64,000 bases of DNA from Ochrobactrum sp. Q0168 (GCF_016427605.1 NZ_JAELXQ010000002.1:62001-126000), one strand, 5' to 3'. Positions 1-10,191 are shown, counted from the first letter of the stretch. Numbers and translations are program-made. The notes: a model not told the origin generated them from the letters alone.

Positions 1-396
1 CGGGAAATAACGATCTTCCGGGGCGCAGCGCGCCAGCATGAAGGCGGCGGTTGCGCGCGGATCGAACGGGAATTCGCGGAAGATCAGCCGCGCCTTGCCG
101 CTATCGATATATTTTTCCTTGATTTTCGGGAAAGTATTGATCGTGAAATCCGCGCAATGCGGGCAGGTCAGCGATGCATATTCGACGATCGTAACCGGCG
201 CATCGGCCTTGCCGTAGACCATATCCTTGAGCTTGCCCGGTTCGGCAATCTTGGCCGCATCGACGGTGCCTTCCGGGGCGCGATCTTGCGCCAGAGCGCC
301 CGTTACCGAGGCGCCTGCAAAAGCCAGTCCGGCAGCAGCCGATCCGGCGAGAGAAATGACGTGTCTGCGATTAAGCACTGCAGGCATACGAATCAT
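1..396 (-). CDS. DsbA-family thiol:disulfide oxidoreductase, C-terminus cut by window edge
   Basis: This is the N-terminal part of a periplasmic DsbA/thioredoxin-like protein. It opens with a twin-basic, hydrophobic Tat- or Sec-like leader (RRHVISLAGSAAAGLAFAG) and continues into a thioredoxin fold with the redox motif CPHC in the stretch YASLTCPHCADF. Such proteins introduce or shuffle disulfides in exported proteins. The reading frame runs off the window at base 1. Three in-frame ATGs lie close together (411, 396, 387). I chose 396 because AGGA sits a few bases ahead of it. The gene lies downstream of the DUF721 gene on the same strand, about 245 bases away, an order common in rhizobia. The substrate is not predictable. 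Confidence 0.85.
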   Translation of the reverse strand, partial: MIRMPAVLNRRHVISLAGSAAAGLAFAGASVTGALAQDRAPEGTVDAAKIAEPGKLKDMVYGKADAPVTIVEYASLTCPHCADFTINTFPKIKEKYIDSGKARLIFREFPFDPRATAAFMLARCAPEDRYFP

Positions 397-641
397 CCAG
401 TCCTGTTTCATTCGGTTGTTTCGATCTACAATCTAAGGCGGCAGACAGATATGCGCCAGCCCCGCATCGTTCACATGAAAGTCAGCTTACCGCCAGTATT
501 GTTTCCATATTCAGAACGACGAGCCCAGTTCTTGCTTCAACTCGCTGCAAACTGACCAAGGCTTGCATCAAATTTATGGCAGCTTGTAACGCAATTCAGT
601 GCTTTTGCAATTGCCGGATGTTTCTCACAACGCATTGCATT

Positions 642-1160
642 CTAATCGCTCTTTTTCCCCGTAGCGCGCTTTTCCGCCAGAATATTCTTGCCGAGCCGCG
701 CAAGTGCTGCCCGCAAGGCGTCGTCCTCGATACCGTCCGTCGCCTTGTCGATCCGCCGTTCTTCGGAGGGCGCCAGCGGAGCGAGCCGTTTGACCCGCCG
801 TTTGGTCGGCAGCATGGGCGGCTTTTGCTCAATGCGAATGCGCCCGATGGCCGAAAAGCCAAGAAAGCCGTTGACTCGGCTGATGATCTCTCCGGTCTCG
901 TGCTGGATCTGCAAGGCGGCAAAGCCTTCGCAGGCGATGATCAGCGTGGCGGGTTTGAACGGGTCGTCTTCGTGCAGACGGCGCGGCCAGAGAATGCGCA
1001 ACGGACGCGATGTTGCACCAATGGCTGGGCCGACGATATCTTCCCAGGATTGCAGCAGCGAGAGATTGATGCCCGCACGTTTCTGAAGCATCGGGTCCAT
1101 CAGCCCCGATGTCATATCCGCCAGCGGTCTAAATCCGCGTTTTGATTTTGGCTCGCTCAT
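642..1160 (-). CDS. DUF721 / DciA-family protein (probable replicative helicase loader)
   Basis: A 172-residue soluble protein of the DUF721 family. The conserved block is in the N-terminal two thirds (LLQSWEDIVGPAIGATSRPLRILWP, then a TLIIACEGFAALQIQHE core resembling a KH-like fold), with a basic, probably disordered C-terminus ending KRATGKKSD. DUF721 proteins include DciA, which loads or manages DnaB in bacteria that lack DnaC; dnaB itself is present at 50499. The ATG overlaps the epimerase stop by four bases (ATGA), so translation is probably coupled to the polysaccharide genes upstream. Family membership is clear. The helicase-loading role is inferred from the family. Confidence 0.85.
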   Translation of the reverse strand: MSEPKSKRGFRPLADMTSGLMDPMLQKRAGINLSLLQSWEDIVGPAIGATSRPLRILWPRRLHEDDPFKPATLIIACEGFAALQIQHETGEIISRVNGFLGFSAIGRIRIEQKPPMLPTKRRVKRLAPLAPSEERRIDKATDGIEDDALRAALARLGKNILAEKRATGKKSD

Positions 1161-2134
1161 CGCGCTCCATTATAGCCGCGAAACCACTCCACAAACAAAG
1201 GAATACCTTCATCGAGCGTGGTCTTGGGGCTGAAACCCAGATCGCGGGCGGCAAGCGTGATATCCGCATAGGTGCGCGGAACGTCTGCGGCAGGCATCGG
1301 CTCCAGCTTGCGGATCGCTTCTCTACCCGTCGCCTTTTCGATGGCCGCAATGAAATCATTGAGCATGACCGGGCGGTTGTTGCCGAGATTATAGACCGGC
1401 GCGGTTTCCTCCGGCTTTTCCAGAATGCGCTTCACCGCGCCGACCACGCCGCTGACGATATCGTCCACAAACGTGAAATCGCGCTGCATCTCGCCATTAT
1501 TGAAAACGCGGATGGGCTCGCCTTTCAAGATCGCCGAAGTGAAAAGCCACGGCGCCATATCCGGCCGCCCGAAGGGACCATAAACCGTGAAAAAGCGCAG
1601 GCCCGTCGAATGCAGCTTGTGCACATGGCTATAGGAAAAAGCCAGGAGTTCACCAGAGCGCTTCGTCGCCGCATAAACCGAAACCGGATGATTGACCGGA
1701 TCGCTTTCCGAAAAAGGAATTTTCTCGTTGGCACCATAAACCGACGATGAGCTGGCATAGACCACGGGCGGACGCTTTTCGAGCTTCAGCGCGGTTTCGA
1801 AAATATTGACCTGCCCCATGACATTGGCCGAAACATAGGCGGCCGGGTTTTCGATAGAATAACGCACGCCTGCCTGCGCGGCCAGATGCACGATCACATC
1901 GGCATCCCTGTCCGCGCCGATGGCAGCTTCGATCGCTGCCGCGTCGGCAATATCGGCTTTGGCAAAACGAAAGCCGTCGCGTGCATGGAGGTTCGCGAGC
2001 CGCGTTTCCTTTAGTTCGACCTGATAGTAATCATTGACATTATCGATGCCGATAACCTGCCAGCCCTCATCCAGCAGGCGCTGCGCCGTGTGGTATCCAA
2101 TGAAACCGGCGGCCCCCGTTACTATCGCTTTCAT
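1157..2134 (-). CDS. NAD-dependent epimerase, UDP-glucuronate 4-epimerase type
   Basis: An extended short-chain dehydrogenase of 325 residues. It has the glycine-rich NAD motif GAAGFIGYH near the N-terminus, the SSSSVYG segment, the catalytic pair in YAATK, and the RFFTVYGPFGRPDMAP stretch typical of UDP-glucuronate 4-epimerases that make UDP-galacturonate for LPS or capsule. ATG 2134 is preferred over an upstream in-frame start because it makes an ATGA overlap with the stop of the ligase-like gene. It ends with another ATGA overlap onto the DUF721 gene. It is the third gene of a tight minus-strand cassette and probably supplies a uronic acid donor. Exact sugar specificity is inferred. Confidence 0.88.
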   Translation of the reverse strand: MKAIVTGAAGFIGYHTAQRLLDEGWQVIGIDNVNDYYQVELKETRLANLHARDGFRFAKADIADAAAIEAAIGADRDADVIVHLAAQAGVRYSIENPAAYVSANVMGQVNIFETALKLEKRPPVVYASSSSVYGANEKIPFSESDPVNHPVSVYAATKRSGELLAFSYSHVHKLHSTGLRFFTVYGPFGRPDMAPWLFTSAILKGEPIRVFNNGEMQRDFTFVDDIVSGVVGAVKRILEKPEETAPVYNLGNNRPVMLNDFIAAIEKATGREAIRKLEPMPAADVPRTYADITLAARDLGFSPKTTLDEGIPLFVEWFRGYNGAR

Positions 2135-3390
2135 GCAATCGACTTCTTTCCGAATACGCACATTTCAAGACCGGCGCGCCGTGCGGCCATGACCCGACGG
2201 GACGCAGCGGCATTCAGCGCCGCAAGGAAGAACATGGTCGAAGAAATCGTGACTTCGTGCAGCAGCGGATTGTGCAGCATGCCATAGCTGCCGCTGACGA
2301 TTGCGAAATAGATCAGCGCTCTGCGCATCGCCCAGCTATCGGCGGTGCGCCACAGATAGACGAAAATGGACAGGAAGGCGCCAGTCATGAAGATCAGGCC
2401 GACGATACCGTCATTCAGCAATTCGTCGAGAACCGTGTTATGCACATGGAGAAACCCGGCCAGCATCGGGGCCTGCTCGCCTGCTTCCGCCCGAACCTCA
2501 TTCATTTTGGAATAGGCGCCAACGCCCGCAATCGGATGCTGCACAATAATCTTGCTGGCGCTTTTCCAAAGCACCTCGCGAATATCAGCGGAAACCTTGT
2601 CTTCCCACTGTTTGCTATCACCGGTGTCGTAATATTCGATCATGCCCGAAAAGCGCTTCGAAATGATATCGCCGACAGGCCCGACAACAATCAGCGCCGC
2701 CAAAGCGACCCCGAGTGCGGCGTAAACACCACCCTGCTGACGGATGCTGAAACGCTTCAGAAAGAAGACGATCTCAACGGCTGCGAAGACCGGCAAAACC
2801 ACGATGACCGCCCGGGTTTCGGATGTAAGAACCGCCGCCAGACCAAGCACGAGCCAGTGCGGCCCGTTCGGGAGATAGCGCGGTGCCTGACGCAAAGGTA
2901 TCGCTGCCGAGATCGCCGAGACGCCAACGACAAAGGCAAAAACCGCCTGATTGCCGCCGATCCCGATACGTCCGCCAGCGGTCACCGACAGATACAGGGC
3001 TGCAATAGTGGCGACGAGGACGCCGAAACGCGCGCCAAGCACATAGGCGCGTAGCGGGTCGCGGATCAAAGCCATGCCCGAGCCTGCGAAGGCGAAAACC
3101 GCAATCAGCAGCGTATAGCCGATCTGGCGGTTATTGTTGAAGGGTTCGCCGCGAACCAGGATCAGCCCAAGCGACCAGGCCGCGTAGAGCAGAATGAAAA
3201 TATAGAATTTCTTGCAATGGAGCCGCGCGACCGCGTGACGACCGCAAGCCATATAAATTCCGAGACAGGAAAAGACGAATAAAATCAGAGGACCGAGGCC
3301 GACGCGAATTGGCATCGTTGCAGACGCCACACCAAGAATCCAAGGGTCAACCCTACGACGAAGTAAAAAGGATTTTTTTAAATAGCTCAA
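2131..3390 (-). CDS. O-antigen ligase / Wzy_C-type polytopic membrane protein
   Basis: A 419-residue protein with about ten or more hydrophobic segments and a large periplasmic loop. The loop ends in the ligase/polymerase signature HVHNTVLDELLNDGIVGLI, with GVGAYSKMNE before it. This is the Wzy_C/WaaL superfamily, which transfers undecaprenyl-linked glycans to a lipid core or polymerises repeat units in the inner membrane. The start codon is TTG at 3390 and shares four bases (TTGA) with the stop of the GT25 gene. A seven-A run follows the start. The 3' end overlaps the epimerase ATG. Ligase versus polymerase cannot be decided from sequence alone. Confidence 0.85.
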   Translation of the reverse strand: MSYLKKSFLLRRRVDPWILGVASATMPIRVGLGPLILFVFSCLGIYMACGRHAVARLHCKKFYIFILLYAAWSLGLILVRGEPFNNNRQIGYTLLIAVFAFAGSGMALIRDPLRAYVLGARFGVLVATIAALYLSVTAGGRIGIGGNQAVFAFVVGVSAISAAIPLRQAPRYLPNGPHWLVLGLAAVLTSETRAVIVVLPVFAAVEIVFFLKRFSIRQQGGVYAALGVALAALIVVGPVGDIISKRFSGMIEYYDTGDSKQWEDKVSADIREVLWKSASKIIVQHPIAGVGAYSKMNEVRAEAGEQAPMLAGFLHVHNTVLDELLNDGIVGLIFMTGAFLSIFVYLWRTADSWAMRRALIYFAIVSGSYGMLHNPLLHEVTISSTMFFLAALNAAASRRVMAARRAGLEMCVFGKKSIA

Positions 3391-4154
3391 TCGACAGCCC
3401 CTCTGAGATTTCTCTTCGCAAGTGCATAAACGATTCGCCTGACATAATCGGCAGCTCTGAACAGAAGCGTAGTTAGCCTTTTGTATGGCGGCAATCGTTT
3501 TTTAGCGTAGGCTGATCGTCCCTGTGCGATCGTGGAGACCGCCATGTCGGACAATTCCACCACCGGTTTGTCCGTAGTGAAAATCTCGTAATGACCAGCC
3601 CATCCTCGTTCGAGTGCAACATCGTAAGGAACGCGCATGGGGCGTATCCCGGCCAGCAGTTTCGCAGCCCCTTCCCGTGTCAGGATATAAGCAGCAGAGC
3701 TTCCCAGCGGTCCATGCAGACAACGCCCGATTGCGAACTCGTCATCGACCTGACGGAAGGAGCGGAACGCCGCCGTGCGATGATTGACCAGCTTGATCGC
3801 ATCCCAACCGTTGATCTTCGTGGCCTTCTCTACGAACGGTACGAAAGCAGGCGTAAACAGGACATCGTCCTCGACCAGAACGGCAAAAGGTTCCGGGGCC
3901 GCAGCGATGACTTCAAGCGCGCGAATGTGGCTGAAATAACAACCAATTTCGGCAGGCATGGCGATTTTGCCATGGCAGCGTCGAAACCCGGCATCATCGA
4001 AATTGCCAAGTTCATCCGGCTGCAACAGCTTGCCTTCCACAGCCTCGACGCGCCGCAAATCGAGAGAAAACGCGTCAGCGCTTTTCTGCAGGCGCTCCCA
4101 TCGGTCTCGCGAACGCGCGAGATTGATGACATAAACCGGTACGGAATTAATCAC
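3387..4154 (-). CDS. Glycosyltransferase family 25 (LPS core type)
   Basis: A 255-residue cytoplasmic glycosyltransferase of family GT25. Signatures are the N-terminal PVYVINLARSRDRW, the mid-protein GCYFSHIRALE, the metal/nucleotide-binding EDDVLF and GSSAAYILTREGA. The frame stays open upstream into the mutY region, but the family begins at VINSVPVYVINL. I therefore place the start at GTG 4154, with GGAAAGAG a few bases upstream; GTG 4169 is the alternative. It heads the operon with the ligase-like protein and epimerase and is divergent from mutY across about 168 bases. The acceptor sugar is unknown; LPS core or O-chain assembly is inferred from its partners. Confidence 0.85.
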   Translation of the reverse strand: MINSVPVYVINLARSRDRWERLQKSADAFSLDLRRVEAVEGKLLQPDELGNFDDAGFRRCHGKIAMPAEIGCYFSHIRALEVIAAAPEPFAVLVEDDVLFTPAFVPFVEKATKINGWDAIKLVNHRTAAFRSFRQVDDEFAIGRCLHGPLGSSAAYILTREGAAKLLAGIRPMRVPYDVALERGWAGHYEIFTTDKPVVELSDMAVSTIAQGRSAYAKKRLPPYKRLTTLLFRAADYVRRIVYALAKRNLRGAVD

Positions 4155-4322
4155 TGATTCTCTTTCCACGGCAAAAGCGCGATGGGAGGATTTGTAACGC
4201 GCCAGACCTATTTGCCAAGGGCTGACAATGTTTGGCTTTACACTATCGCTGTTTTTTCTATCAATTGAAAAACATACCTTGCCGGGAAAGCTGCCTTGCC
4301 GTTGAACTCTACCGCCCGACCA

Positions 4323-5441
4323 ATGACCGCCTCGCCCAAGCTCAATAGCGTTTCCAAACGTAGCCACCAGCTTCTGGCCTGGTATGACCGTCACCACCGT
4401 GTTCTGCCCTGGCGCGTCACGCCGTCCGAACAAGCACATGGCACGCGCCCCGATCCTTATCGGATCTGGCTTTCGGAGATCATGCTACAGCAGACGACCG
4501 TCGAGGCTGTGAAATCCTATTTCACAACTTTTGTCGAACGTTGGCCGACTGTGCGCGCAATGGCCAGCGCCACCGAGGACGACATTTTGCGAGCCTGGGC
4601 CGGGCTTGGTTATTATTCGCGCGCGCGCAATCTGAAAAAATGCGCCGATCTCGTCGCCACGCAATATGGCGGGAAATTTCCGGACAGTGCGGCAGCATTG
4701 AAAGAACTACCCCGCATCGGCGATTACACATCGGCTGCCATCGCCGCAATTGCCTTTGGCGAAAATGCCGCCGTGGTGGACGGCAATGTCGAGCGCGTCA
4801 TTTCACGACTCTATGCCATCGACACGCCACTGCCAGCCGCCAAGCCGCAGATCCGCGCCCTGATGGCCGAGATGACGCCGTCAGACCGCCCCGGCGACTT
4901 TGCGCAGGCCATGATGGATCTCGGCGCAACAATCTGTACGCCGCGACGACCCGCCTGCGCCATCTGTCCGGTCAATGATAATTGCATCGCACTCGCAACC
5001 CGCGACCCGGAAGAATTTCCGGTCAAGGCGCCGAAGGCGGAAAAGCCGATCCGCGTCGGAGCGGCCTTTGTCGCGATGGATGAGGACGGAGCGATTTTCC
5101 TGCAGAAACGAAAAGGCGAAGGCCTGCTTGCAGGCATGACGGAAGTGCCCGGAAGCCCATGGACAGCGCGTATCGATGGCGACGCAACCGTCAATGCGGC
5201 CCCCTTTCCAGCGGCATGGACCCCGGCGGGCAGCATTACCCATATCTTCACCCATTTCGAATTGCGCCTGTCGGTGTATCGTGCCGACAATGTGAGCACA
5301 GGCGTCAGCCAGCTAACATCCGGCAATGGCTGGTGGTCAGCCCCGGACGACCTCGCCGGAGAAGCCTTGCCGACCGTCATGAAGAAAGCCATCGCGGCGG
5401 CAGTGCCAGAAGCTTTTAAGCCCAAAAGGAAGAAACAGTGA
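4323..5441 (+). CDS. mutY: A/G-specific adenine glycosylase MutY
   Basis: A DNA repair glycosylase that removes adenine mispaired with 8-oxoguanine. The N-terminal helix-hairpin-helix domain contains the catalytic region SEIMLQQTTVEAV and the LPRIGDYTSAAI hairpin followed by VVDGNVERV. A Cys4 iron-sulfur loop follows (CTPRRPACAICPVNDNC), then a C-terminal NUDIX-like 8-oxoG recognition domain (FLQKRKGEGLLAGMTEVPG). The first ATG is 4323, giving 372 residues. A TTG at 4296 has a better Shine-Dalgarno (GGGAAAG) and would add nine residues, so the start is uncertain. It is divergent from the GT25 gene and overlaps the following HAD gene by four bases. Confidence 0.95.
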   Translation: MTASPKLNSVSKRSHQLLAWYDRHHRVLPWRVTPSEQAHGTRPDPYRIWLSEIMLQQTTVEAVKSYFTTFVERWPTVRAMASATEDDILRAWAGLGYYSRARNLKKCADLVATQYGGKFPDSAAALKELPRIGDYTSAAIAAIAFGENAAVVDGNVERVISRLYAIDTPLPAAKPQIRALMAEMTPSDRPGDFAQAMMDLGATICTPRRPACAICPVNDNCIALATRDPEEFPVKAPKAEKPIRVGAAFVAMDEDGAIFLQKRKGEGLLAGMTEVPGSPWTARIDGDATVNAAPFPAAWTPAGSITHIFTHFELRLSVYRADNVSTGVSQLTSGNGWWSAPDDLAGEALPTVMKKAIAAAVPEAFKPKRKKQ

Positions 5442-6052
5442 CCAGTCCCGTCAAACATGTGGTTTTCGATATCGGCAAGGTTCTCATCCATTACGACCCG
5501 GAACTTGCCTATCTCGACCTCATCCCCGATGCCGAACGGCGGCGCTGGTTTCTGGAAACGGTCTGTACCGGAGCGTGGAACGTGGAGCAGGATCGCGGAC
5601 GCAGCTGGCAGGATGCCGAAGCACTGCTGATCGACACCCATCCGGAATGGCGTGAGCAGATTCTAGCTTTCAGGCAGAACTGGTCTCGCATGGTGCCCCA
5701 TGCCTATGATGAAAGCGTCGCCATTCTGCGCGGGCTGATCGCATCGGGGAACGATGTCACCATGCTCACCAATTTCGCCTCCGACACGTTCCGCGAAGCG
5801 CAGGTGCGGTTTCCATTCCTGACGGAAAGCCGTGGTGTCACTGTTTCAGGCGACGTCAAGATGCTGAAGCCCGACCGCGAAATCTACGAGACGCATGTCG
5901 CGACATTCGGCCTCGACCCGGCGGCAACGCTGTTCATCGATGACACGCTGCATAATGTCGACGGCGCCAAGGCGGCTGGCTGGCAGGCCGTGCATTTTAC
6001 CGGCGCGCCCAAACTCGCTGCCGATCTGACATCACTCGGTCTCAGGTTCTAA
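5438..6052 (+). CDS. HAD-IA family hydrolase (YihX-like)
   Basis: A 204-residue haloacid dehalogenase-like phosphatase. Motif I is FDIGKVL, with nucleophilic Asp and Gly at the +2 position as in YihX-type enzymes. Motif II is MLTNFAS, motif III is the Lys in KMLKPDREIYE, and motif IV is LFIDDTLHNV. The start is GTG, and GTGA overlaps the mutY stop, so the two genes are translationally coupled. The substrate is unknown; sugar phosphate is the usual guess for this subgroup. A hairpin terminator lies just past the stop. Confidence 0.85.
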   Translation: MTSPVKHVVFDIGKVLIHYDPELAYLDLIPDAERRRWFLETVCTGAWNVEQDRGRSWQDAEALLIDTHPEWREQILAFRQNWSRMVPHAYDESVAILRGLIASGNDVTMLTNFASDTFREAQVRFPFLTESRGVTVSGDVKMLKPDREIYETHVATFGLDPAATLFIDDTLHNVDGAKAAGWQAVHFTGAPKLAADLTSLGLRF

Positions 6053-6060
6053 AAACGAAA

Positions 6061-6086
6061 GCGCCCGAAGCTTTCGCTTCGAGCGC
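6061..6086 (-). terminator. Rho-independent terminator between HAD and ccrM (probably bidirectional)
   Basis: An inverted repeat GCGCCCGAAGC / GCTTCGAGCGC with a TTTC loop and one internal mismatch. Read on the minus strand it is followed by TTTCGTTTTT, so it best fits termination of ccrM transcripts. It can also stop the convergent mutY-HAD transcript. Confidence 0.7.
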
Positions 6087-6130
6087 TCCATGATCAGACT
6101 GTGCTGGAGGCCGTCCGATGTTAATGCCTG

Positions 6131-7441
<1,311 letters not shown>

Positions 7442-7587
7442 TTAACGCCGTCATCGAAATGCAAAGGCCGACGGGTAGCGCGTCATGTCCCATAAGGCTT
7501 GGTTATTCCTTTGCAGCTATGATTTGCGAATAATCAGCCTTCGAAGTAACCGAGCCGACCGCACCAGCGCCTGTCAGGTCTTTGCCT

Positions 7588-9375
7588 ATGAATTTCGCAG
7601 AACTGCGCCATAACCGTTATTTAAGGGTTTTCTTCGTTCCCTTTCGCATGCGCGCCGTCGTGCGCGGCAGCGAAATCGGCCTCGTCATCGCAGGTGTGGT
7701 GATCGGGATCGTCTCCGGCCTTGCTGTTGCCGCCATTGGCGGCATATCGCAGTGGATGCATCAGGCGCTCTTCGCGCTCGAGCCCGGCGAAAAACTCAGT
7801 TCTGCGGCGCAGCTCTATCCCAGCGCCTTTATCGCGCCACTGGCTGGCGGCATTCTCATGGGGGTCGTCATCTGGATATTGGCGCGCTGGCGCAAGCGTC
7901 CCATCGTCGATCCGATCGAGGCCAATGCCCTGCATGGCGGTCGCCTGTCGCTCACCGACAGCTTTATTCTCGTCGGGCAAAACCTGATTTCCAACGGCTT
8001 TGGCGCTTCCGTGGGTCTGGAAGCGGCCTATACGCAGTTGGCCAGCGGTTTTGCATCGCGCATCGGGCGCGCGCTGAAGCTGCGCCGGGCCGATTTGCGC
8101 ACGCTGGTGGGTTGCGGCGCTGCGGCGGCCATCGCCAGCGCCTTCAATGCGCCCCTCACCGGTGCATTTTATGCGTTCGAGCTGATCATCGGCGTTTACT
8201 CCATCGCCACGCTGGCCCCCGTTGTCGTTGCAGCAATTGTCGGCACATTGGTGACGCAAGCCATTGGCGGCACGCCTTTCCTGATCGATATCGGCAACAT
8301 CGACGCCATCACCCCGCGTGATTACGTCCCCGCCTTGCTGCTCGGCTTTTTGTCGGCAGGGATCGCTATTCTCATCATGCGCGGCGTCACATTTGTGGAG
8401 CAGGTCACCCGACGCAGTTTCCTGCCCAATGTCCTGACACCGGCCATCGGTGGCGCTATCGTCGGGCTGATCGCCTTCTTCTCGCCGCAGGTTCTGGCCT
8501 CCGGCCATGGCGCGCTGCATCTCGATCTCAATGCGAATATCACCATTTCAGCACTGCTGCTGCTAATTCTGGCGAAGTCTCTGGCGTCGGCAATCTCCAT
8601 CGGCTCCGGCTTTCGCGGCGGCCTGTTCTTCGCATCGCTGTTTCTGGGCGCATTGACCGGCAAGCTTTTCGCGGCGGTCGCGGGCGTGGTGCTGCCAACC
8701 AGCCTGACACTCGCACCGGAAGTCTATGCCGTGATCGGCATGTCCTCGCTTGGCGTCGCCATTGTCGGCGGCCCCATGACCATGACCTTTCTGGCGCTGG
8801 AACTGACCGGCGACTTTCCGATTTCCATGCTAGTGCTCGGCGCCGTCGTGTCTTCTTCGCTGATGGTCCGCAAGACCTTCGGCTACTCCTTCGCAACCTG
8901 GCGCTTCCATCTTCGCGGCGAGTCCATCCGTTCGGCACATGATATCGGCTGGATCCGCAATCTGACCGTCAGCCGCATGATGCGCCACGATGTGCGCACC
9001 GTGCTGATCGACACGGATATCGAAACCTTCCGCCATGATTTCCCGCTCGGTTCCACCCAGCGCGTTATCGCGGTGGATGCTCAGGGGCGCTATGTCGGCA
9101 TGATCCCCGTACCGGAAGTCTATGCCGACAGTTTCGACAGTTCGGAGAACCACAGCATCGGCGAGCTTCTGAAGTATCAGGATGAATTCCTGTTGCCGCA
9201 GATGAACGCCAGGGAAGCTGTCGTGCGGTTTGACCGTTCCGAAAGCGAAGCACTCGCCGTGGTCAACAATGCGCAGGAACGCAAGGTCATGGGCCTGTTG
9301 AGTGAAGCGCACACACTGCGCCGCTATAGCGAAGAGCTGGATCGCAGACGGCGCGAAGTCTCCGGCGAGGTTTGA
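7588..9375 (+). CDS. ClC-family chloride channel/transporter with C-terminal CBS-like region
   Basis: A polytopic membrane protein of 595 residues. The pore core covers roughly residues 25-430 with ClC landmarks: GFGASVGLEAAYTQ (the gating Glu in GLE), FNAPLTGAFYAFE, and GSGFRGGLFFASLFLGALTG. A cytoplasmic tail from about residue 450 (VSRMMRHDVRTV and the following pair of repeats) resembles two CBS modules. ClC proteins move chloride, often as H+/Cl- antiporters that help acid resistance. I place the start at ATG 7588, six bases inside a TTG-initiated frame, with CAGGT upstream. It is monocistronic and divergent from ccrM. Channel versus antiporter mode is not resolved. Confidence 0.92.
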   Translation: MNFAELRHNRYLRVFFVPFRMRAVVRGSEIGLVIAGVVIGIVSGLAVAAIGGISQWMHQALFALEPGEKLSSAAQLYPSAFIAPLAGGILMGVVIWILARWRKRPIVDPIEANALHGGRLSLTDSFILVGQNLISNGFGASVGLEAAYTQLASGFASRIGRALKLRRADLRTLVGCGAAAAIASAFNAPLTGAFYAFELIIGVYSIATLAPVVVAAIVGTLVTQAIGGTPFLIDIGNIDAITPRDYVPALLLGFLSAGIAILIMRGVTFVEQVTRRSFLPNVLTPAIGGAIVGLIAFFSPQVLASGHGALHLDLNANITISALLLLILAKSLASAISIGSGFRGGLFFASLFLGALTGKLFAAVAGVVLPTSLTLAPEVYAVIGMSSLGVAIVGGPMTMTFLALELTGDFPISMLVLGAVVSSSLMVRKTFGYSFATWRFHLRGESIRSAHDIGWIRNLTVSRMMRHDVRTVLIDTDIETFRHDFPLGSTQRVIAVDAQGRYVGMIPVPEVYADSFDSSENHSIGELLKYQDEFLLPQMNAREAVVRFDRSESEALAVVNNAQERKVMGLLSEAHTLRRYSEELDRRRREVSGEV

Positions 9376-9461
9376 CGCTCGGGCTATAAAGTTGTAGCTG
9401 AACTGCCGATGCGCTCCTGCGAGAGTGAATGCTTCCTCCTCCCGATAAGAAGGCTACCCAA

Positions 9462-10148
9462 ATGGCGGCTCCGTCCCTCATCATTTTCGATTGCGATGGC
9501 GTTTTGGTGGATTCCGAAATCATCGCTGCGGAAGTGGAATCCGTACTGCTGACCGATGCCGGTTTTCAGATTTCCGCCGACGAACTGGCCGAACGTTTCG
9601 CCGGTCTGACCTGGCAGGATATCCTGCTCACGATTGAGCGCGAAGCAGGCATAGCGCTTTCCGCATCGCTGATCGACAAATCGGAAAGCATTCTCGATGA
9701 GCGTCTCAAGAATGAAGTGCAGGCCGTCGATGATATCGTGGACGTTGTTTCTGCGCTGAAACTGCCGAAGTGCATTTGCTCCAACTCGACCAGCGCAAGG
9801 CTGGAAACCATGCTGAAGCGCGTTGGGCTTTACGATCTCTTCGCGCCGAATATTTTCTCGGCCAAGGAAGTCGGCACCAAAAAGACCAAGCCCGCGCCGG
9901 ATGTGTTCCTTTATGCGGCCAAGCAGTTCGATGTCGATCCAAGCAATGTGATCGTGATCGAGGATTCCGTGCACGGCATCCATGGCGCGCGCGCTGCTGG
10001 TATGCGCGTCATCGGCTTTACGGGCGGAGCGCACACCTATCCGGGCCATGCCGACCGGCTGACCGATGCGGGCGCCGAGACGGTAATCCACCGCCACAAG
10101 GACCTGCAGAGCGTGATCGAAGCCCTCTCGATCTGGACCGACGCCTGA
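9462..10148 (+). CDS. HAD-IA hydrolase, phosphoglucomutase/phosphatase-like
   Basis: A 228-residue HAD phosphatase with the full motif I IFDCDGVLVDSE, a helical cap (about residues 18-85), motif II CSNSTS, motif III Lys in KTKPAPDVFLYAA and motif IV VIEDSVHGIHGARAAGM. The nearest families are beta-phosphoglucomutase-like and 6-phosphogluconate phosphatase-like (YieH) enzymes. The substrate is not predictable. The start at 9462 follows AGAAGG with good spacing; an upstream in-frame ATG at 9429 lacks one. It stands alone between ClC and a repeat-rich spacer. Confidence 0.85.
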   Translation: MAAPSLIIFDCDGVLVDSEIIAAEVESVLLTDAGFQISADELAERFAGLTWQDILLTIEREAGIALSASLIDKSESILDERLKNEVQAVDDIVDVVSALKLPKCICSNSTSARLETMLKRVGLYDLFAPNIFSAKEVGTKKTKPAPDVFLYAAKQFDVDPSNVIVIEDSVHGIHGARAAGMRVIGFTGGAHTYPGHADRLTDAGAETVIHRHKDLQSVIEALSIWTDA

Positions 10149-10191
10149 CGCGCAAGTTCCTGCTGACCGGACGGTCTGATCTGATACGCGA

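Noticed and set aside
4155-4439. N-terminal extension of the GT25 frame to 4439
   Set aside because: It would overlap mutY in antisense, adds about 95 residues not typical of the family and lacks sequence resembling GT25.
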